DNA of 64,000 bases from Solanum dulcamara. Taxonomy: Eukaryota; Streptophyta; Magnoliopsida; Solanales; Solanaceae. Positions 58,427 to 64,000 of the stretch are shown in pieces (positions within the stretch are counted from its first letter, which is position 1; each line of letters opens with the position of its first letter). Location of the stretch: contig NC_077248.1 in the NCBI RefSeq assembly GCF_947179165.1, positions 46,774,232 to 46,838,231 of the forward strand, in the 5' to 3' direction. Both the position numbers and the translations under genes were made by a program. The notes beneath the pieces were generated by a model. It was not told where the DNA came from. It ran no database searches and was given only the letters and a program-made list of their open reading frames with translations.

Positions 58427-60010
58427 TGATGAGTCAGGAGTTTGGACTTATTTATAGCTCAAAACTCAATGAATTAGTGTCCTCTTTCCCTATATTATGT
58501 CCAATATTGACTCTAAAGAGATCATTTGCAGATGTGAAGAGTTAAGGACACGGCATGAGCATAATGATGAAGAAAAGAGCTAAAAAAGGGCAAAATAGGC
58601 AAAATGCATGTTGAGGCTCGCAAAGAGACTTTGGTGAATTTCCAATGGACTCTGGAGCTCACTAAATTGGTTTGAAATCAAGATCAACAGCTAGAGTGAC
58701 TCAGCAAACTAAAGGAAACTCGGTGACTCGCCGAGTGGAAAAGGGAGAGATACATCATGTGTGCCTAAAAGTGGCTAAGAGATTGTTTTAATTGAAGACC
58801 AGAAAGGCCAACAAGAAAGGTAAAGGGAAAGCCACTGATCAGTAAGGCGAGTTCAGTAATCAAAACTTTAGGGAAAGAGGGCGACTGAAGATCGAGGCTA
58901 AAGGCTAAAACAGCGACTCGCCGAATTCGTAGGCAAGCCCAATCATCATTGCCGAATAGATAGTACATGAACTGAAGAAGAAATGCACTGGAAGGCGAGA
59001 AGCAGGAACAAATGGAGACTCGCCGACCACTTCGATGAGCGTAACTAAAGTCACAGAATTGGTTCGCGCAAAGCTTTTTGGCGTGTATTTTTCACAAGTA
59101 TAAATTTATTTTCCTAGGGAAAAGAGAATACGTTTTTGACTGCCTAGATCTGAGAAAAAAGCTTTTCTATTAGCTTGGGGTTTTAACTTGGTTTTTGAGG
59201 AATTTAGACTTGGTATTTGGAATTTAGAGTTGATACTTTGCTGAATTGAAAGGAGGACAATTACTTTAATTTGTCAATGTGTAGCTAAACCCCATACTTC
59301 TAGTTCTATGTAGTTAAATTATTGTTTTAGGATTTATATTTTTGCAACAACTCAAGAATTGTTAGTTTGATATAGGTTTTGTTAATTTGTTGTGTATTCA
59401 TTTATGATTTATGGTTGCAAATATATTTCTATATTAGATCTTCATCTTAGCTTGAAATAGTGATGTGAAGTGACTGAATTAACAAATGGTCGTTATGTTA
59501 AAATTATCAATCATAATCTCTCTTGTGAGCGATGGTTTTGCTAAGGATCAAGTTAGTTTCTCTAGTACATATGTTTAGGCTCAAAAGTGCTTGCGTGTAT
59601 AGACGAAGAGTGGTCGAAAGATGCTATTCATATTATTGATTAACCTTTGCCTATCCGTTGAACATTAATGACATTGAGCTGTGCATTTACCCTTATCCAA
59701 ACAACAGGCTTAACTATGCACCTCCCCTAGAAGCCACTTCCACCTTGTTACAACCCAAACTGGTGTTAATCACATTGATATTAAATCTAGTTAACTCTTC
59801 TAAATTGATATCTCAAAAATATAGATTTAAGTTATGTTATACTTCATTTACTTTTACGCTACAAAAGTCTAGAACACTTTCATACTTCATAATCAAATTC
59901 TATTCTTCACCGTTCCTTGTAGGATTCGACACCAACCATATACGTTGGGTTTATATTGCTAATGATGTCCTACACTCTAAATCGAAAAAAGTATAGTATG
60001 AGCGTTATCA
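58427..60010 (+). repeat. 3' LTR of element E
   Basis: It runs from TGATGAGTC to GCGTTATCA, about 1.58 kb. U3 (58610-59040) carries repeats of GACTCGCCGA-type palindromes. Immediately after it the transposase exon of the CACTA starts, so the LTR edge at 60010 is an insertion point. Confidence 0.65.
58610..59040. repeat. GC-rich palindromic motif cluster in LTR E
   Basis: GGTGACTCGCCGAG, GCGACTCGCCGAA and GAGACTCGCCGACC occur, plus decayed copies (GAGGCTCGCAAAG, GTGACTCAGCAAAC). Confidence 0.7.
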
Positions 60011-60255
60011 ACAAACCAAATTTGATTCTATCAATGATCATTCCAGGTCCACGTATGGTGGCGAATAACATAGATTTATACCTACAACCTCTTATTAAGG
60101 AGTTAAGTGAGTTGTGGTATGAAGGTGTAGAAACTTTTTATTCGTCAAAAAATGAAATGTTTAGAATGCGGGCAGCTCTAATGTGGACAATCAGTGACTT
60201 TTTCGGACTTGATATTTTATCTAGTTGGAACACACATACTGATTATGCATGTCCC
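60011..60255 (+). pseudogene. tnp2: CACTA transposase TNP2, exon fragment
   Basis: The frame reads NKPNLILSMIIPGPRM, ANNIDLYLQPLIKELSELW, GVETFYSSKNEMFRMRAALM, WTISDFFGLDILSSW and TDYACPS. This is the conserved block of the Transposase_21 (TNP2) family: IPGP followed by IDVYLQPLI, ELW..GV.T, F.LRAALLWTISDFP, LSGW and ACP.C. The last Cys is replaced at the junction with fragment F. About 82 codons remain open. The upstream part is cut by the LTR of element E. It confirms that the surrounding CACTAC ends belong to an En/Spm-type element and that its gene ran on the plus strand. Confidence 0.9.
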
Positions 60256-62020
60256 TCCAAAATCTGCAATCGAACAAGGCTATTAGCCAACCTTTGAACA
60301 TCTTTAGCCAATGGTCACTCCTTAACTCAGATTGCGATAGGACTCCCCATATAGAGTACTTTCTGCTTAAGACATCTACCAACACATTGTCCTTTCCTGG
60401 GTGATACAAGATAGTCATGTCAGTCCTTCAGAAACTCTCTACATTGCCTCAAGTTAAGATCCCTCTAACTGAATATATATTAAATACTCCTATGATTGGT
60501 GAAGACCTCGTAATGCACATCGTACAAGTAATGCCGCCACAACTTAAGCACCAAGACCACAGCTGCTAACGCCAAATCATGACTAGGATAACTCTTCTCA
60601 TAGGCCTTCAACTATCTAGAAGAATAGGCAATCACTTTCCCCTTTTGCATCAACACACCACCTAAACCAACTTTGGAAGTATCACAATATATAGTAAAGT
60701 CCACGCTCTCCTCGGGTAGCATCAAAACAGGAGTCGAAGTCAATAAAGTCTTGAGCTTTTAAAAGCTTGCCTCACACTCATCGGATCAATAGAAACTCAG
60801 ACTCTTTATGAGTCAATTTGGTCGATGGAGTTGCAATAGAAGAGAAACCTACACAAACCTCTTATAATAACTGGCTAACCCCACAAAACAACGAATCTCA
60901 GTAGGAGAGATAGGCCTCATCCAACTTCTAATTGACTCAATCTTAGCCAGATCCACTCTAATCCCCTCCTTGGACACCACATGTCCCAAGAATGTCACCG
61001 AATTGAGACAAAACTCACACTTGGAATACACCAAGATGTCATCAATGAATACTATCACAAAGGAGTCCAAGTAAGGGAAAAACACCTCATTCATCAACTC
61101 CATGAATGTTGCAAGGGTGTTAGTCAATCCAAAGGACATCACCAAGAACTAATAGTGGCCATAACGAGTCCGAAAAGCCATCTTAGCGATATCTGATGCC
61201 CTAATATGCAATTGATGATAACCAGACCTCAAGTGTATCAATCATTAATACGGGGAAAAGGATACCTGTTCTTGATAGTCACCTTGTTCAACTGCCTATA
61301 ATAAATACACATCCTCATAGTCCCACCTTTCTTCTTTATAAATAGAACTGGTGCACCCCAAGGCAACACACTAGGGCGAATAAACTCCTTACTCAACAAT
61401 TTTGCAACTGATCCTTCAACTCCTTCCAACTCAACCGGAGCCATGTGATATGGAATAATAGAAATGGACTTAGTGCTCGGCTTCAAGTCAATAGCAAAAT
61501 CAATGTCCCTATCCGGAGGAACACTAGGAAGATTAGTAGGAAACACATCAAAAAACTCCTTAACCATGAGAATAGACTACTTAGGAGGTGACTCTACACT
61601 AGTATCCCGAATGAAGGCCAAATAAGACATACACCCCGTATCAATCAACCTCTGAGCCTAAATATATGATATAGATTTACTAGGATAGGAGCTACTAGTA
61701 CCCTTCCACTCAATCCTCATGGCACTAGGTATCGCTAAGGTAACAGTCTTAGCAAAACAATCAAGAATAGCACGATAGGGAGAAAGCCAATCCATGCCCA
61801 ATATCACATCAAAATCTACCATCCCTAGAATAATCATATCTATCTAAGTATCATACCCGGCTAAGGAAATAATACATGATCGATACACTCGATCCACCAC
61901 TAAGGGCTCACCCATTGGTGTAGAAATATGAACATGCACGTGCATGCGATCGCATGTCAAATAAAATCTAGATGCAAAATAGGCAGACATATAGGAGAAA
62001 GTAGACCCTATATCAGGTTA
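60256..62020 (-). pseudogene. Gypsy pol fragment F: protease, RT, RNase H without LTRs
   Basis: Minus strand. The right edge is at the protease active site (DIGSTFSYMSAYFASRF, about 62013-61965), followed by [78 protein letters not shown] and [13 protein letters not shown], where a deletion of about 30 codons joins VYSK to [20 protein letters not shown]. RNase H is decayed. The left part has MTILYHPGKDNVLVDVLSRK (60418-60360). Both edges touch CACTA sequence with no LTR, polypurine tract or primer site. Confidence 0.82.
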
Positions 62021-62925
62021 ATAGGAAGAAATCACCTCGTGTTTTGGTATTATTGTGCTACTGTACAGGAGTACTGGTTTAGAGCTGCAAAGTCTGTCCA
62101 AGAGAGCCTCGGCTAAATAAACATTTTTGTTAGAAAAGAAAGACTTTTCAGTACCATAGTATTTGATTGTAGGTTTATTACTTCAGCACTTATTAAATAC
62201 GACTATACTTCTCTATCAGATTCACCCCTTCAACTTATACTGTGAAGCACCATTGCATGTCTGACTTAAGTATTCGAACAACAAGCCAATGTAGATAGCT
62301 TATGACTTAGTATTTTTATTGTGAACTTGTAATCCTTTATAGAAATTTAATTCCTTGAATGTTGGTTCCTAAATCTTGCAGATAGCTTGTATGCATATCA
62401 ATTTGTATGCAGATAACTTGTATGCATATCTTGTGTTTTGCTGAGATTACTTACTCTGTTTTTTGAATATTGGTTTCTTTTAATTAGCTAAGTTGTAGTT
62501 TACTAAATATGTTTTTGTTGCGATCATTCTGATTAATTATATTTTAAATTCTTTTTGTAGCCAAATGATGCAGCTAGTGGATTCATTTCACCCATGAACA
62601 TAAGAACCAATGAAGTTTCGTCGTGCAGTTGTATTAGATAATTAAGTATAGTAATTGCTTGAATGGATGTAGTAGATTCTTTATGATTAATGGTTGGAAT
62701 GAATGTGCTCAATGTTAGTTTTTGAGATAAATGATGATACTAATGTTTGTGTTTAATGATTGGAATATATGTGTTTAAAGTAAGTTTGAGACTAATATTA
62801 TATTTGTTTTATGTTAATGCATTTGTGGTTCAATAATATCTTAATGTTACCTTATTTAAGAAAGCAATTTGTATAGTAAAATATTAGATCAATCAGTTTG
62901 TAAAAATTATAAATATATAAATAAA
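62021..62925 (+). other. CACTA 3' gene end (candidate exons) and 3' UTR
   Basis: A possible acceptor 'gctactgtacag' at about 62065 precedes a short frame EYWFRAAKSVQESLG ending TAA. Another acceptor 'ctttttgtag' ends at 62560 and precedes a 26-codon frame PNDAASGFISPMNIRTNEVS... ending at 62641. AT-rich, T-rich sequence follows. By position this should be the last exons of the CACTA genes, but I cannot confirm homology. Confidence 0.35.
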
Positions 62926-63256
62926 TAAAAAATCAACAATAGCGGAGGTTAATATTGTACAAAGTTGGGTAGGTCTTAGTCCCCATTAAATGAGCAGATA
63001 GCGGGGGTTTTAATCCCACACAACTTTTTTAATAATAAACTTACAATTTTGTGAATTATGGAGGTTGGACCACCGCGATATAACCACCGCTAAAATATTA
63101 CGGCGGCCACGAAAGAATCTACGCAAACTAATAGCAACGAATGTTATTTGGGAGGGGGGGGGGGTTTCTAAACCACCATGACAACTGATTGTGGGGTTTG
63201 TTGACCGCCGCAACATGGAAATTTAATCCCCACAAATGTCACATTTTTTGGTAGTG
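62926..63256 (+). repeat. CACTA right terminal inverted repeat and subterminal repeats
   Basis: AGCGGAGGTT, AGCGGGGGTT, TATGGAGGTTG, ACCACCGC, ACGGCGGC and CCACAAATG repeat in both orientations. The end ..TTTTTTGGTAGTG is the inverse of the left end for CACTAC and the A-run. A G-homopolymer lies at about 63155-63167. Confidence 0.78.
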
Positions 63257-63259
63257 AAA
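63257..63259. repeat. CACTA target-site duplication (AAA), right
   Basis: AAA is matched by 21091-21093. The right flank is A-rich, so this is supportive only. Confidence 0.5.
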
Positions 63260-64000
63260 ATTTGAGATGGTGATCAACATATATTGTATGCCTATTTTTA
63301 TAGTTGTATTTAAATTTAGAGAAAAATAAGGAGTCTTTTATGATAAAGGGAGAGGATAATTTAAACACTAAAACTATAATGAAGGCTTTAAATAAGTTTG
63401 AAACGGTTTTTTTGACATTTACTCACAATAATGTTCCTTCATTATTGACTTTTTAATGATGAATAAATAGGGCAACACGTAACATTTGATTCGTCTTTGA
63501 ATGAAACAAAAAGTTAATAACTTTTAATTAAATGTTTGTCTTTGGAAGAAAAAAAAAGTTAATAACTAATTAAGAAAGTAAAATGAGTGACTTTCGAGTT
63601 TTTTACATGGAATGTTCTAATGAGAAGACATATAAATAGTAATATAGACCATAGGGAGGTGTCACATAACCTTGTTTATGTTAAGTTTTATTATACATAT
63701 ATATATAAAAGAGAAATTATATATATTATTTTAATTAGAAATTTATGAGAAAATTAGAGGAAAGATCAAAAAGTGAAAAAATATATAATTGATGGATTGA
63801 AGAAAGACATTTAAGGAAATGAAATAAATGGAAGTAATGAGGAAAGATAGTCATTTTTGGTTTGAAGAAATGAAATAAATGTCAATATTAGTTAGGGAGA
63901 AAATTATTGTTTAAAAGTTTTTGGTCAAAACATTAAGGAGAAAGTTCAAATTACGAGAAGAAAGATAAATAGTGATCTTTTCCGATGACACATGCCGTCT
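63260..64000. other. AT-rich flank, no gene seen
   Basis: No ORF is supported. The stretch 'gaggtgtcacataacctt.tttatgtt' at 63656-63680 resembles 1198-1225 near the other window end. Confidence 0.6.

Larger units (their letters stand above)
54556..60010 (+). mobile_element. Element E: LTR element with a plant-transposon-type ORF, 5' part lost or displaced
   Basis: Plus strand. A decayed gene (54830-56865) is followed by a long non-coding stretch, a polypurine-like AAGTTGGGGGTGC (58414-58426) and an LTR from TGATGAGTC (58427) to GTTATCA (60010). LTR ends of this form are typical, from memory, of the Tat/Ogre branch of plant Ty3/gypsy. No RT or integrase remains. The left end may be 35028-35393, separated by insertion of B. 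Confidence 0.55.
21094..63256 (+). mobile_element. CACTA (En/Spm) DNA transposon enlarged by nested retrotransposons
   Basis: The left end starts CACTACAAAAAAAGGC. The right end, reverse-complemented, starts CACTACCAAAAAATG. Both are flanked by AAA. Subterminal blocks near both ends carry GCGGGGGT, GCGGAGGTT, GTGGGG and their complements. A plus-strand TNP2 transposase exon remains at 60011-60255, oriented as expected. The own sequence visible is about 21094-21880, 60011-60255 and 62021-63256. The rest is nested LTR retrotransposons. Two different CACTA copies contributing one end each cannot be excluded, but orientation, TNP2 and flanks agree with one element. Confidence 0.72.

Noticed and set aside
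59658..59996. Protein of 112 aa before the TNP2 exon
   Set aside because: It lies wholly in LTR E, is low complexity, and the TNP2 homology starts only after the LTR edge at 60010.
63151..63168. G-quadruplex or regulatory G-run
   Set aside because: A single G homopolymer, more likely slippage or a sequencing artefact within the CACTA subterminal region.

Overview
This is plant nuclear DNA, most likely from a Solanaceae species. The assignment rests on family resemblance: Ty3/gypsy chromoviruses whose LTRs end in (C/T)GTGACA, an RTE LINE whose tail is the one seen on Solanaceae SINEs, and a PF20167-like transposon protein. It is a repeat-rich intergenic block. I found no host protein-coding gene, no tRNA gene and no functional rRNA gene. 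Almost every reading frame belongs to a decayed transposable element.

Layout. (1) 1-1934: the 3' end of an RTE-type LINE, then AT-rich DNA with a Helitron-like terminus. (2) 1935-10943: a full-length L1-type LINE on the minus strand, bounded by a perfect 16-bp target-site duplication (TSD). (3) 11702-14427: a second RTE LINE on the plus strand with an 18-bp perfect TSD, internally deleted. (4) 14516-21090: AT-rich DNA containing a possible Helitron, a tandem array of about 236 bp and a TA/GA microsatellite. (5) 21094-63256: what I read as one CACTA (En/Spm) DNA transposon swollen to about 42 kb by nested retrotransposons. Its ends start CACTAC, it is flanked by AAA on both sides, it has GCGGRGGTT-type subterminal repeats, and it keeps a TNP2 transposase exon near 60.0-60.25 kb. 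(6) 63257-64000: AT-rich flank.

Inside the CACTA the elements nest. Gypsy element A (minus, 21881-35027) is split by a non-autonomous LTR element of 7.95 kb (25848-33802). That element has 2.9-kb LTRs, no protein genes, a tRNA-iMet primer site, a polypurine tract and a 5S-rRNA-derived segment. Element E (plus, to 60010) appears to be split by gypsy element B (minus, 35394-54555). B is split by gypsy element D (plus, 41605-54401), and D by gypsy element C (minus, 42430-50632). A pol fragment F (60256-62020) interrupts the CACTA transposase region.

The most unusual objects are the 5S-carrying LTR element, the 42-kb nested CACTA, and the short palindromic GC-rich repeats near the U3 start of four different LTR families. 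All protein genes here carry stops or frameshifts. Most stops I examined in element C are C-to-T or G-to-A changes, as expected for old methylated repeats.
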